Assembly: GCA_017306155.1 (NCBI GenBank)
Contig: JAFKJB010000021.1
Location: 1 to 61,156, forward strand
Source of the DNA: Nitrosospira multiformis
GTDB lineage: Bacteria; Pseudomonadota; Gammaproteobacteria; Burkholderiales; Nitrosomonadaceae
Length of the DNA: 61,156 bases
Direction of reading: 5' to 3'
Shown here: piece by piece, positions 1-7,302 of the stretch
How the letters are laid out: every line of letters starts with the position of its first letter
Numbering within the stretch: position 1 is the stretch's first letter
Notes under the pieces: model-generated
The model's input: only the letters and a program-made list of their open reading frames with translations
Databases searched by the model: none
What the model was told of the DNA's origin: nothing
Made by a program: the position numbers and the translations under genes

Positions 1-230
1 TCACACCGTATGGCTTCCTTGCCTCCCTCAGACATGAGCTTTCTCCAGCGGAATAACAAGCTTGGAGCAATACCATACTTTCGCGCAACATACGAGACAC
101 TCATGCCAGATGAGCGCGTTTCCTCAACAGCTTTTAATTTCTCACCAAGACTCCAGCGCCTGCGGCGCTCGATCCCGGTGACTACTTCAATGCGATCAAA
201 ACCAGAAGCACTATGCATAGCATCAGGCAT
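1..230 (-). CDS. IS3-family transposase OrfA, partial
   Basis: Translation from the ATG at 230 gives a helix-turn-helix protein with an ERRRRWSLGEKLKAVEE stretch followed by GMSVSYVARKYGIAP and LLFRWRKLMSEGG. This pattern is typical of OrfA in the IS2 group of IS3 elements, which binds the IS ends and is normally fused to OrfB by programmed frameshifting. An AGGAG lies just upstream of the ATG. Only the first 76 codons are inside the window; OrfB is not visible. IS66 TnpA proteins share part of this helix-turn-helix, so the family assignment rests mainly on the terminus. Confidence 0.75.
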   Translation of the reverse strand, partial: MPDAMHSASGFDRIEVVTGIERRRRWSLGEKLKAVEETRSSGMSVSYVARKYGIAPSLLFRWRKLMSEGGKEAIRC

Positions 231-286
231 ACGCCTATCTCCTGTCATCAGTGCATCCGTGTCCGGTTCAATTGGGGGCTAGTCCA
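1..286 (-). mobile_element. IS3-family (IS2-group) insertion sequence, partial
   Basis: The minus strand reads a TGGACTAGCCCCC terminus ending near 286, which resembles the left end of IS2 (TAGACTGGCCCCC). It is followed by a ribosome binding site and the start of an OrfA-type transposase that runs out of the window at base 1. The element lies against the 3' end of the DUF927 pseudogene, whose last codons are read through the IS terminus. The exact end and any target duplication cannot be seen because the other end is outside the window. Confidence 0.7.
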
Positions 287-1190
287 CTTTTAAAGCGCCT
301 ATGATCATCTATGACCAATAATTGACGTTTCTTAAGTTCTGCTGCCACCTGCTGTAGTTCAAAATCACCGCAGGCGTCCTTAAATCCCGCACTGGTGAAA
401 AGAAATAAATCCTTATGCCGGTAACCCGCACAGTCTCTAATCAGTGTTTCGTAATTTCTGCTAGGGGAATCGAATCGAGCCGCGCCATGTTTTTGTAGGA
501 ACTCGCGCACATTTCTTACTCCCCGGTCTGCGTCACTCAAATTGCTGGCGTCATCCAGCCACGCCCTCCAAGCACTTAAAATCGACTCGTCAATCTCTCT
601 TATATTGAAGAGTAATATTTCAAACTCGACTGCGAGAATTCCTGCACTTTTTACAAGCGCGAAACGCTGTAAAGCTCGTTCTTGTAACGCTGTTAATCCT
701 CTGTGCTGGTCGGCAACCACTGTTACCCAATACTGCACGCTTTCACAAATCTCACGCATTGCTTGTTCATGACATTCGAAATAGTTGACAAATTTATTTA
801 GGAAAGCAGGGCCAGCGGTACCCGTAATACTTCGCACAACTCTCCTTAAGTTGCTTAACAAATGCCGATGACGTTTGCCCGTGGGTGTGCCGAACTATGC
901 CGCCATCTATCGGAATGTCTATAAACCGTATTAATTGCCCAGCATGTGCCACATACCGTCCTTCACGTTCTATCCGCTGTTGAACTGATACTTCGCCGCT
1001 TGATAGCCCTACAAAGCGCCACGAGCGCCGGTAAAGAAGCGACGCATCTTTCCCATGCGAGCCTTGCCTTGCCCACCAAAAAGGTCGTAGACGATTTTTC
1101 CGATATCCTGAGCTGAGCAATACCAAGCTCATCAAGAATCAGTATTCCATCGTTATGAGCCGCCGCTGTCGCTTCAAGTGCATTTCCTGT
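268..1190 (-). pseudogene. DUF927-type helicase-like protein, C-terminal remnant, frameshifted
   Basis: Three pieces in different frames align in order to the C-terminal half of DUF927 proteins. The first is TAAAHNDGILILDELG (about 1190-1090), a Walker-B-like segment. The second is WRFVGLSSGEVSVQQRIEREG...RFIDIPIDGG...AKYYG (about 1030-830). The third is GTAGPAFLNKFV...AGYRHKDLFLFTSAGFKDACG (about 825-290). Frameshifts are needed near 1080 and near 830. No N-terminal part is seen, and the 3' end is replaced by the IS2-group terminus. DUF927 proteins are usually encoded on integrated elements next to primase-like genes, so this is probably a decayed piece of an island. Confidence 0.7.
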
Positions 1191-1792
1191 TGTATTTCAC
1201 TTCCGAATGTACGTTTCATGCGAAGCCGCTGGGTCAGAACCATTACCCAGAGCGCCAATAAAAAACAAGAAGTTATATTTTTGAAATAACTTCCAGGTTA
1301 TGCCGAGGTTACGCTAGGGTTACGCGGAGCCGTAATACCTCCTTTCTCTGCCTTTATACTCCATCTTCTGCATCAGATAGCCCAGCTGTTACTCAAGTAC
1401 CTCAGGTGTACTTTAGTCCAGTAGTCACCAGCGTATCGGGTGATAAGATTCTGCTGTTAATAACCAGACAAAAGACCTAAACAAAACACGACTGCTCGGG
1501 TTTTTGACGGCTGACAGTTGAGTTTAGGCAAATGGCATGAACACTACCACTGTACTCTCTGGCTCCCCGTATTGTCCCGATGAGCCATATTCGCATCTTT
1601 TATCTTCTTCTTTACCCTGTTTTAAGGGAATCATCGGGCCGCAATTCAAAGCGGCATTCCATTCGTTGAAGCAATGTACTAAACTGGAATACGATGGCTT
1701 CGCCCTTTGGCGAAACGATCAGGAGGAACAACTCGACCGTCCTGCGATGATGCTCTTCATCACGCACCCATAAAAAACTAGGGCGATAACAA
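1191..1792. other. Gap with no supported gene
   Basis: About 600 bases with no convincing coding sequence. A 78-codon open frame at 1537-1773 (plus strand) has a weak ribosome binding site and no recognisable features; I do not call it. The sequence is AT-richer than its surroundings and may be remnant DNA from the element that carried the DUF927 gene. Confidence 0.5.
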
Positions 1793-2719
1793 ATGAGAAC
1801 ACTAAAACTAGAACTTTTAATCCTCGTCACTTCATTTTCTATGTTTTCTGTCCCGTCATACGGGGAATCGAAAGGGGCACCGGTGGAAATCGTCGCCAAG
1901 ACGTACAACCGGGTTTTGGTTCAGGCGAACAAGGATGGGCCGCGGCTCGCACTCGACGAAAAGGAAGCTGCAGCAAGCGCTTCGGGCAAGGAAGCAAGCC
2001 ACTGCAATCAGGACAGGCAGACAAGTTTTGCCAAGGGTCGTGCAAAAACCTCCGTAAACAAGCTGAATGAAATGGGATTGGAAATCAACCTGGAAAGTGC
2101 GGCTTTCGCGCGCGGTGGATATTTCATAACCTGCCAGGAGAGCGATCCGAGGCAATTCCCTTGCGACACGGGGGGATGCCTGGGAAATTTCACGAACAAC
2201 AAGTTAGGCAGCGCGGATGTGAGCTCCAGCGCGCGAGTGGAGCTTCGTTTGCCTGCCGCTGATTCTTCGGATTACCGGATTAAGATATCGAAATCGGGTT
2301 CAACTGATCTGGTGGCCACTTTAATGGGGCCGGATGGCAAAGAAATAAAACTGAATGAGCCGGGCGGCAAAGAACCGGTTCTAAGGCGAGCAAGCAAAGG
2401 AAGTTATCATCTGAATCTTGAGCTTCCGGCAGTTGCAAGCAAGAAAGGTCAAGACAGGGAGGAACTTGAGAAATCTGCCACGGTTCGCATCCAGTTAACC
2501 GCGCTTCCTGCTCGGGAGGCCTCAAAACCGGAAGCTCAAAAATCCGAAGCTTCAAAGCCTGAAGCTTCAAAATCTGAAGCTTCAAAGCCTGAAGCTTCAA
2601 AATCTGAAGCTTCAAAGCCTGAAGCTTCAAAATCTGAAGCCCCGAAGTCCGAAACTCCAAAGCCTGAAGCTTCAAAACCTGAAACTCCGAAGTCCGAAAC
2701 TCCAAAGCCTAAAAAATAA
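1793..2719 (+). CDS. Exported protein with KPEA/KSEA repeat tail, unknown function
   Basis: A 308-residue protein. The first 24 residues form a signal peptide (Arg/Lys start, hydrophobic LLILVTSFSMF, then VPSYG). The middle (about 140-240) looks beta-rich and resembles carbohydrate- or calcium-binding modules only in a general way (RIKISKSGSTDLVATL, GSYHLNLELP). From about residue 240 the protein is an unstructured Lys/Pro/Glu/Ala/Ser tail with three perfect 10-residue repeats. There are four Cys in the middle region, which could form disulphides after export. I do not recognise a family. The tail could span or bind the cell wall or envelope; that is a guess. The gene appears to stand alone. 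Confidence 0.65.
   Translation: MRTLKLELLILVTSFSMFSVPSYGESKGAPVEIVAKTYNRVLVQANKDGPRLALDEKEAAASASGKEASHCNQDRQTSFAKGRAKTSVNKLNEMGLEINLESAAFARGGYFITCQESDPRQFPCDTGGCLGNFTNNKLGSADVSSSARVELRLPAADSSDYRIKISKSGSTDLVATLMGPDGKEIKLNEPGGKEPVLRRASKGSYHLNLELPAVASKKGQDREELEKSATVRIQLTALPAREASKPEAQKSEASKPEASKSEASKPEASKSEASKPEASKSEAPKSETPKPEASKPETPKSETPKPKK
2546..2635 (+). repeat. Three perfect 30-bp tandem repeats inside the exported protein gene
   Basis: The 30-base unit beginning GAAGCTTCAAAGCCTGAAGC occurs three times without change and continues as degenerate copies to about 2710. Each unit encodes EASKPEASKS. Perfect identity at the DNA level suggests recent expansion, and the copy number is likely to vary between strains. 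Confidence 0.85.
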
Positions 2720-3185
2720 CAAATTCTGAGCTCCGCTTGAGGTTTGTCTCATTGGAGCCTGGTTGAATGGGCCACTTCGGCATTGTGTTCCTGCCGGGTG
2801 GCCCACGATTGACCCGCGATACTGGCTTCACGGAGCACTTCTGGTGTGAGGAGAACCTTCACGCCATACCCGCGCTCCTGTCATAATTTCCTGCGCCCTG
2901 CTCTGCTGTCAGGCGCGCAAGCAGTTCAATGAAGAGTGAAGAATTACACCTTCCGACGACTCTTCATTCTCCTTCAACTGATCGAACTGAAACTGCTTCC
3001 TGCTTTCTAATTCATAACCTGAATAGGAAAGTTTGATCGCGTGTCTTTGGGTTCTGATCGTCTGTCAACGAGCTTATGACCCGTAACGTTGAAAGGGTAA
3101 GAGGCAGAAGATAAGTGGCAAACCGCACAGATAATGTGCCGGAAAAGTACGAGAATTTATATCAGGCGAAAATGGAGGCGAGACA
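2720..3185. other. Intergenic gap, no gene seen
   Basis: About 465 bases without a supported gene. An imperfect inverted repeat (GAAGAGTGAAGAAT near 2932 against GACTCTTCATTCTCC near 2959) is the only structure I noticed. Confidence 0.5.
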
Positions 3186-3449
3186 ATGGAAGGGGGTTTG
3201 GTCGATTTGTCCGGGTTGAGTGGCGACCCGGAAAGTGATGATAGGGCGGAGAAGCTCCTGGCACGCTGGGAAGCGGAGATCGAGAATTCTCCGGATAGGG
3301 AATCAGTTGAATATAGGCAGCAACCGCTGATCATCCCCGGAAACCGGCGAAGTCGCGTGCAGCTTTTTGATCGTCGGGCGCGGCGACAATCCATGCGCGG
3401 CCCGGGCGTTTGTTCGCATGCTCCACACAAAAAGCGGAAGCGGAGGTGA
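3186..3449 (+). CDS. Small hypothetical protein, acidic N-terminus and basic C-terminus
   Basis: An 87-residue reading frame with a good GGAGG ribosome binding site seven bases before the ATG. The N-terminal half is acidic (SGDPESDDRAEKLLARWEAEIE) and the C-terminal third is strongly basic, ending KKRKRR. No domain is recognised. It could be a small nucleic-acid-binding protein, but the composition is the only hint. The frame on the opposite strand is not supported. Confidence 0.4.
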   Translation: MEGGLVDLSGLSGDPESDDRAEKLLARWEAEIENSPDRESVEYRQQPLIIPGNRRSRVQLFDRRARRQSMRGPGVCSHAPHKKRKRR

Positions 3450-3594
3450 ATCGCTTCGGTTTGAGGACGTTCCAGCATCATCTGCTTCATGTGTTATTTA
3501 TATGCAGCAGGCGCGATTTCTTTAAGGATGCCTGAGTTGCCTGCTTGTTCGTCACTTATAGGGCGAGGGTCGGGGGTGACGCCCTTTCTCTTTC

Positions 3595-4053
3595 CTATTT
3601 GCAGCTTTTCACATCTTCCGTAACGGTTTTTCCATCTTTCAGCACGACAGTTTGCCGGATAGTCTTGCAATTGCTGCCGTCATCAGCGCCCACGACCTCG
3701 GCTTTCCCGCTCACGCCGCTATCAGGATTGGTAAAAGTCTGGGTCTGGTTGGTTTCATACGCCCGCTGGGAAGTCTGAGCCATGCGGCGCTGGTCTTCCT
3801 GGCCTAAGCGTCCTCCGATTTCCGCACCCAGATAATATCCGCCCACACCACCGGCCACAGCACCCAATATACGGCCAGCAGTTCCCCCGCCCAGGTAGCT
3901 GCCAAGATAGCCGCCGCCAATGGAACCGGCAATACTGCCGATCAAGCCTCCGGCACGCCTCGTTTCGGCGGACTGGCAGGCTGACAGGAGCGCAACCAGG
4001 GCCAGGAGCAGCAAGCGCTTTGTCCATGCAGCTGAAATCGATGCTTGGTTCAT
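3595..4053 (-). CDS. Glycine-zipper outer-membrane lipoprotein (17 kDa surface antigen type)
   Basis: A 152-residue lipoprotein. The N-terminal signal sequence ends in the lipobox LLSAC, giving lipidated Cys near residue 26. It is followed by a long glycine zipper (GGLIGSIAGSIGGGYLGSYLGGG...GAVAGGVGGYYLGAEIGG, about residues 35-83). This is the pattern of the Rickettsia 17 kDa antigen / Gly-zipper_2TM family, which sits in the outer membrane. The C-terminal part (SGKAEVVGADDGSNCKTIRQTVV) is a small beta domain also seen in that family. It is convergent with the preceding small gene and monocistronic. The role is structural or unknown. Confidence 0.85.
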   Translation of the reverse strand: MNQASISAAWTKRLLLLALVALLSACQSAETRRAGGLIGSIAGSIGGGYLGSYLGGGTAGRILGAVAGGVGGYYLGAEIGGRLGQEDQRRMAQTSQRAYETNQTQTFTNPDSGVSGKAEVVGADDGSNCKTIRQTVVLKDGKTVTEDVKSCK

Positions 4054-4261
4054 GATCTTTCCTCCAAAATTTTGCTTCCGGCTGAATCCGGCGCTTGTCC
4101 AGGTAACGTGTGGCCGGAATATAGTTATCCTTGCCGTGATTCTTTTGCATCCCTTTGTGTTGTTAACGAAAAAGGAGACGCGAGGATGACAGCGCCTGTT
4201 CTGTTTTCTGCGGGATGATTTTCTGCGACAATTATTATTTTCCTCTTATTCCCGGACTGCA

Positions 4262-4441
4262 ATGAAATTCAGGAAAATAATAGGGTTCGTTACTCTGTTG
4301 GCCGTTCTTCCCGCGCTCTCGGGCTGCTGGTATCTCCTGGCGGGGGGTGCCGGCGCTTATGGCGGCTACAAGATGAAAGAGAAGGGTTATACGTTGCAGA
4401 ACCCCATCACGAAGGAGAAAAGCAGCCAGAAATCGAAATAA
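4262..4441 (+). CDS. Small lipoprotein, 59 residues
   Basis: A short reading frame beginning MKFRKIIGFVTLLAVLPALS followed by the lipobox LSGC, so lipidation would leave a mature peptide of about 40 residues. The mature part has a short glycine-rich stretch (LLAGGAGAYGGYKMKEKGY) and a lysine/serine-rich end. It resembles the small Gly-rich lipoproteins common in betaproteobacteria near BON-domain genes. Its function is unknown. No strong ribosome binding site is visible, so confidence is moderate. Confidence 0.6.
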   Translation: MKFRKIIGFVTLLAVLPALSGCWYLLAGGAGAYGGYKMKEKGYTLQNPITKEKSSQKSK

Positions 4442-4610
4442 AAGTATGAAATATCGCGCGGCCTTGCTGTGGCCGCGCACGTTTGAAGGCTTCCTGTTCG
4501 CCTGTGCGCCCTCTCTTTTCCAGGGACTCCTGTTCAGGAAGAATCTCCCGGGTTTTCCCTCATCACTGTTGTTCCTGAATTTACCTCCTCTGTGCGAAGG
4601 CACACTCCCT

Positions 4611-4624
4611 TAATGATTCTCATT
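4611..4624 (-). promoter_or_regulatory. Fur-box-like core (AATGAGAATCATTA)
   Basis: The minus strand reads AATGAGAATCATTA, which equals the central 14 bases of the classical Fur consensus GATAATGAGAATCATTATC; the outer bases do not match. It lies 47 bases upstream of the candidate -35 of the next promoter and 109 bases before the DUF5132 gene. An overlapping inverted repeat ATTCTC-ATTCC-GAGAAT spans 4616-4632. Binding by Fur is inference. Confidence 0.5.
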
Positions 4625-4670
4625 CCGAGAATGGAATGGACTCACGAATATTAAATTTTTGTGTCAGCAC

Positions 4671-4698
4671 TTGAAAAATAACAAAAATTATCTATAAA
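4671..4698 (+). promoter_or_regulatory. Sigma-70-type promoter for the metal island
   Basis: TTGAAA (4671-4676), a 16-base spacer and TATAAA (4693-4698) give a good sigma-70 match about 35 bases before the DUF5132 start codon, in an AT-rich stretch. Confidence 0.55.
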
Positions 4699-4732
4699 TC
4701 TATTTTGGCTCCTGAAAGCAAGGTGAAAAATC

Positions 4733-5185
4733 ATGCCATCCGAAAACTTCAAGAGCAACTTGATCACGGGCCTGGCAGCTGGCGTGGGGGCGACACTGCT
4801 CGCGCCGGTGCTGCTCCGGCTCATCAGGCCCGCTACCAAGGCCGCTATCAAGGGTAGCGTCCTTCTGTATGAGAAAGGACGGGAGTCATTTGCCGAATTG
4901 AGCGAAACGGTAGATGACCTCGTGGCAGAGGTCAAGTCGGAGATGGAGGCTGGGCCGGCGGGAGACGCAGCGATGGCTGCTGACATGCAGGGGAAAACCG
5001 GGACACCGTCTGCACAACACCGGTCGGTTCCTGACACCGGACAAAATTCACCCACTACAGCCGCAGTTCAGCCAGATGACGCTGCCAGGATGTCGCAAAG
5101 TCCGTCGGCATCGCCGGGGGCGAAGGCGAATGCAGGCCAGCGCGAGGAAGGAGCGCAAGGCCATCCGCCAGCCAAGGGGGGATGA
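4733..5185 (+). CDS. DUF5132-domain membrane-associated protein
   Basis: A 150-residue protein. Residues about 5-60 (NLITGLAAGVGATLLAPVLL..IRPATKAAIKGSVLLYEKGRESFAELSE) match the DUF5132 pattern: a short hydrophobic membrane segment followed by an amphipathic helix ending in a VDDLVAEVKSE acidic stretch. The rest (about 85-150) is low-complexity Pro/Ala/Gln. DUF5132 genes are commonly found beside HMA_2-type proteins and cation P-type ATPases, as here. The 3' end overlaps the next start (ATGATGA), so the two are likely co-translated. The biochemical role is unknown; a scaffold or partner for the ATPase is a guess. Confidence 0.75.
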   Translation: MPSENFKSNLITGLAAGVGATLLAPVLLRLIRPATKAAIKGSVLLYEKGRESFAELSETVDDLVAEVKSEMEAGPAGDAAMAADMQGKTGTPSAQHRSVPDTGQNSPTTAAVQPDDAARMSQSPSASPGAKANAGQREEGAQGHPPAKGG

Positions 5186-5697
5186 TGACACCGCTTGCGC
5201 GGGTGGCGCACGCCCTGCCGGGCAGAAAGCGGATAAAGATCGATGGGAAGCGCGGCGACGCTGCGTACTTTGCGACGCTGGAAAAAAAACTGGCGGAGTG
5301 CCCCGGTGTTGTAGCGGTAACGACGGATCCGCGGACGAGCACAGCGCTTGTCAGTCATACCGCAGAAGATCCTGTTTTGTGGAACTATATCGCCGAACAC
5401 GGGTTGTTTCAGTTCGGAAAGAATGAAACGTCAGTACCCACGCCAGTCCATTCTTCAATCGCGGGGGGGATCATGGCTGCCGAACATAAGCCCTATACGA
5501 AATCCGGAAAGAAACCAGATATCCGGCGACTGATATTCCTGGCAATGATGGGTATGGGCGTTGTGCAGGTAATAAGGGGCAATATAGCGATCCCCGCGAT
5601 AGCGGCATTCTGGTATGCGTACTGTGTTTTTCCGGGGATGAACGGCGACAACCTGGAACATGCCCTCATTGAAACCAGATTGCCCGAAGAATCTTAG
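5182..5697 (+). CDS. HMA_2-like domain protein with C-terminal membrane segments
   Basis: A 171-residue protein. Residues 5-65 resemble the heavy-metal-associated-like HMA_2 fold: ARVAHALPGRKRIKI, then ECPGVVAVTTDPRTSTALVSH. The CxxC metal-binding pair of true HMA domains is absent. The C-terminal half has two hydrophobic segments (LIFLAMMGMGVVQVI and IAIPAIAAFWYAYCVF) likely to be membrane helices. It overlaps the preceding DUF5132 gene by four bases. The gene group (DUF5132, HMA_2, MetK paralogue, P-type ATPase) suggests a role with the ATPase, perhaps as a regulator of ion transport; this is inference. Confidence 0.7.
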   Translation: MMTPLARVAHALPGRKRIKIDGKRGDAAYFATLEKKLAECPGVVAVTTDPRTSTALVSHTAEDPVLWNYIAEHGLFQFGKNETSVPTPVHSSIAGGIMAAEHKPYTKSGKKPDIRRLIFLAMMGMGVVQVIRGNIAIPAIAAFWYAYCVFPGMNGDNLEHALIETRLPEES

Positions 5698-5887
5698 ATT
5701 TGGAAATGATTGGATGATAATTTCCGAAAATCCCGTAAAACAAAAATCTGTTGCAATTCTGAGCGAGCCAAGAGGGTTGCAAGAGTCCCGTCAGGGAACG
5801 CTGCACAGAAGCATTAGAAAGCAGCAAAATGAGAGAATATTCGCATCGTCATAGACGGAAATCGTAGCTATACGAGGAGAAATCGAA

Positions 5888-6064
5888 ATGAATACACCGA
5901 GATCAGGCAAGCCCGCAGAGGGAAAGCCGCACCCTGAGAAAAAAACACGGAACAATATCGAAACGCCGAAAGAAGAAGCATCTGCCCGTGGTGAAGCACG
6001 CCCGGAAGAGGAGGGGTACGTGGGCACGACACCCCCTATCGCCCAGACGCTGACCGTGCGATAG
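5888..6064 (+). CDS. Small charged protein, possibly the 5' part of the next gene
   Basis: A 58-codon frame with a strong GAGGAGA ribosome binding site ahead of the ATG. The peptide is Lys/Glu/Pro-rich and looks disordered (GKPAEGKPHPEKKTRNN, then EEASARGEARPEEEG). It ends GTTPPIAQTLTVR-stop. In another frame the sequence continues without a stop into the Ala/Gly repeat protein that follows and has no good start of its own. So this may be the true N-terminus of that protein with a one-base frameshift near 6055-6064. It is either a separate small gene or a broken gene. Confidence 0.45.
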   Translation: MNTPRSGKPAEGKPHPEKKTRNNIETPKEEASARGEARPEEEGYVGTTPPIAQTLTVR

Positions 6065-6105
6065 GGGTAGCTGGCCATACTGTAAAAACTGGCATTGCCA
6101 GCAGC

Positions 6106-6678
6106 TTGAGAGGCATCGACGAAATCGAATCGGAAATCGTCAGCCTGGTGCGCAATACAGTATCCAATACGCTGAGAGCCACAGGGGCGGTCGGTGCGGA
6201 AGCAGTCGATATAACAAGGGATGTCGTCAAGGGCGCGTTTGCCGCCACCGAAGACGCAGGGACCGGATTGGTGCTTTCCACGAAAAGCGTTGCCAAGGGC
6301 GTGGTAATGGGTGTGTCCGATGTGGGCGGCGACGTTATCACGGCAGCAGCAGAAACCGTAAAGGCGGCGGTACGTGGTGCTGCGGATGCCGGTGGGGATG
6401 CCTTGCTGGTTGCCAAACGGACAGTGGATGGCGTGGCCGAGGGAACGAGGGAGACGGGAGGCAATGTTGTAGAGGCGGTCAGGGCGACTGTAAACGCGGC
6501 AGCTGGAGGAATAGGCGACATCGGCACGACTGCTGTTGCGAGCGTGCGCGACATCCTCATGAGTATTGTGGGAGGTGTAAAGGACGTGGCAGGCGCTGCA
6601 ATGCCAAGGTCATACCACGCGGACGACCGTGTTTCACCTCCGCCGCCAGAGTATGTTTCGCCTGCGGAGAGCAAATAG
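6106..6678 (+). CDS. Ala/Gly/Val repeat protein (LEA- or phasin-like), start uncertain
   Basis: About 190 residues of imperfect helical repeats of roughly 11-residue period (VKGAFAATEDAGTG, AKGVVMGVSDVGGD, VKAAVRGAADAGGD, VDGVAEGTRETGG, VNAAAGGIGDIG). Such repeats occur in late-embryogenesis-abundant-like and phasin-like proteins and can form amphipathic helices on surfaces or membranes. The only start in frame is a TTG at 6106 without a clear ribosome binding site; the frame is open further upstream to the end of the small ORF at 5888-6064. The real product may therefore begin at 5888 if a frameshift is corrected. It lies within the metal island; its function is unknown. Confidence 0.6.
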   Translation: MRGIDEIESEIVSLVRNTVSNTLRATGAVGAEAVDITRDVVKGAFAATEDAGTGLVLSTKSVAKGVVMGVSDVGGDVITAAAETVKAAVRGAADAGGDALLVAKRTVDGVAEGTRETGGNVVEAVRATVNAAAGGIGDIGTTAVASVRDILMSIVGGVKDVAGAAMPRSYHADDRVSPPPPEYVSPAESK

Positions 6679-6696
6679 CCGGCGCAACCTTTACGA

Positions 6697-6725
6697 GGGT
6701 TGAGGCACCTCGGACGCCTCAACCC
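6697..6725 (+). terminator. Strong hairpin after the repeat protein gene
   Basis: GGGTTGAGGC (6697-6706) pairs perfectly with GCCTCAACCC (6716-6725) around a 9-base loop, 18 bases after the stop codon. No T-run follows, so it may be a transcript-end stabiliser or a weak terminator. Confidence 0.5.
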
Positions 6726-6886
6726 TGGCGCTGCTTGCAGCCGGTTCTGCTCCAACCATGGGTTTCTTGTTTTCATGGATTCTCTCCGCCTCCGGAAGGA
6801 TTCAGTAGCTTGCTCCGCTTCATCACACCGTAACAAAGCCACTGTTAAATACCACCATGAGGAAGATACCTTAATGGAGGTAAATC

Positions 6887-7247
6887 ATGGCCCACTATAT
6901 CCACCATGTGCCTGGCAGATTGCGTGTCAATACGCCGGTCCTGAAAAAAAAACGAGTTTCGCGCCCGACAGTTGAAATCGTACCTGGAAGGGATGAACGG
7001 GGTTCTTCAGGCTGAAACCAGCATTGTCACAGGCAGTGTCGTGATCAGGTATGACAGATGTCTGGTGAGTTCAACGTCGATTCTCGATTTCCTGCATGAC
7101 CTCGGTTATATCCAGAATACCGGCACCCTGTCCGGACCTGCGCAAGGGACTCCGGTAACGCAGAAGGTGGCGGATATTTTCGTGCAGAAACTTGTGGAAA
7201 CTGCGTTGGAACGATCAGCTGTTGCTTTGGTCGCAGCGCTGATCTGA
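6887..7247 (+). pseudogene. HMA_2-domain protein gene, broken at a run of nine A
   Basis: The frame starts at 6887 with a good AATGGAGG ribosome binding site and reads MAHYIHHVPGRLRVNTPVLKKK, then leaves frame. Dropping one A from the A9 tract (6944-6952) restores KKNEFRARQLKSYLEGMNGV...SIVTGSVVIRYD...ILDFLHDLGYI, a complete HMA_2-like domain of about 119 residues. The HVPGRLRV opening is the family hallmark, and metal-binding Cys residues are absent. The break could be a real mutation, a phase-variable switch, a site of transcriptional slippage, or a sequencing error in the homopolymer. The total length (361 bases) agrees with one extra base. Confidence 0.7.
6944..6952 (+). repeat. Poly-A9 tract that shifts the HMA_2 frame
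   Basis: Nine consecutive A residues after CTG. Eight would keep the downstream HMA_2 sequence in frame. Tracts of this length are prone to replication slippage and to RNA polymerase slippage. Confidence 0.85.
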
Positions 7248-7302
7248 TCTGGCGCGAGCAGATACTGCTTACTGGAATGCTGCGATCCACCGCGATATCG
7301 GA

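Noticed and set aside
1537-1773. 78-codon plus-strand frame near the DUF927 remnant
   Set aside because: Weak start signals and no recognised features; reported only within the gap entry.
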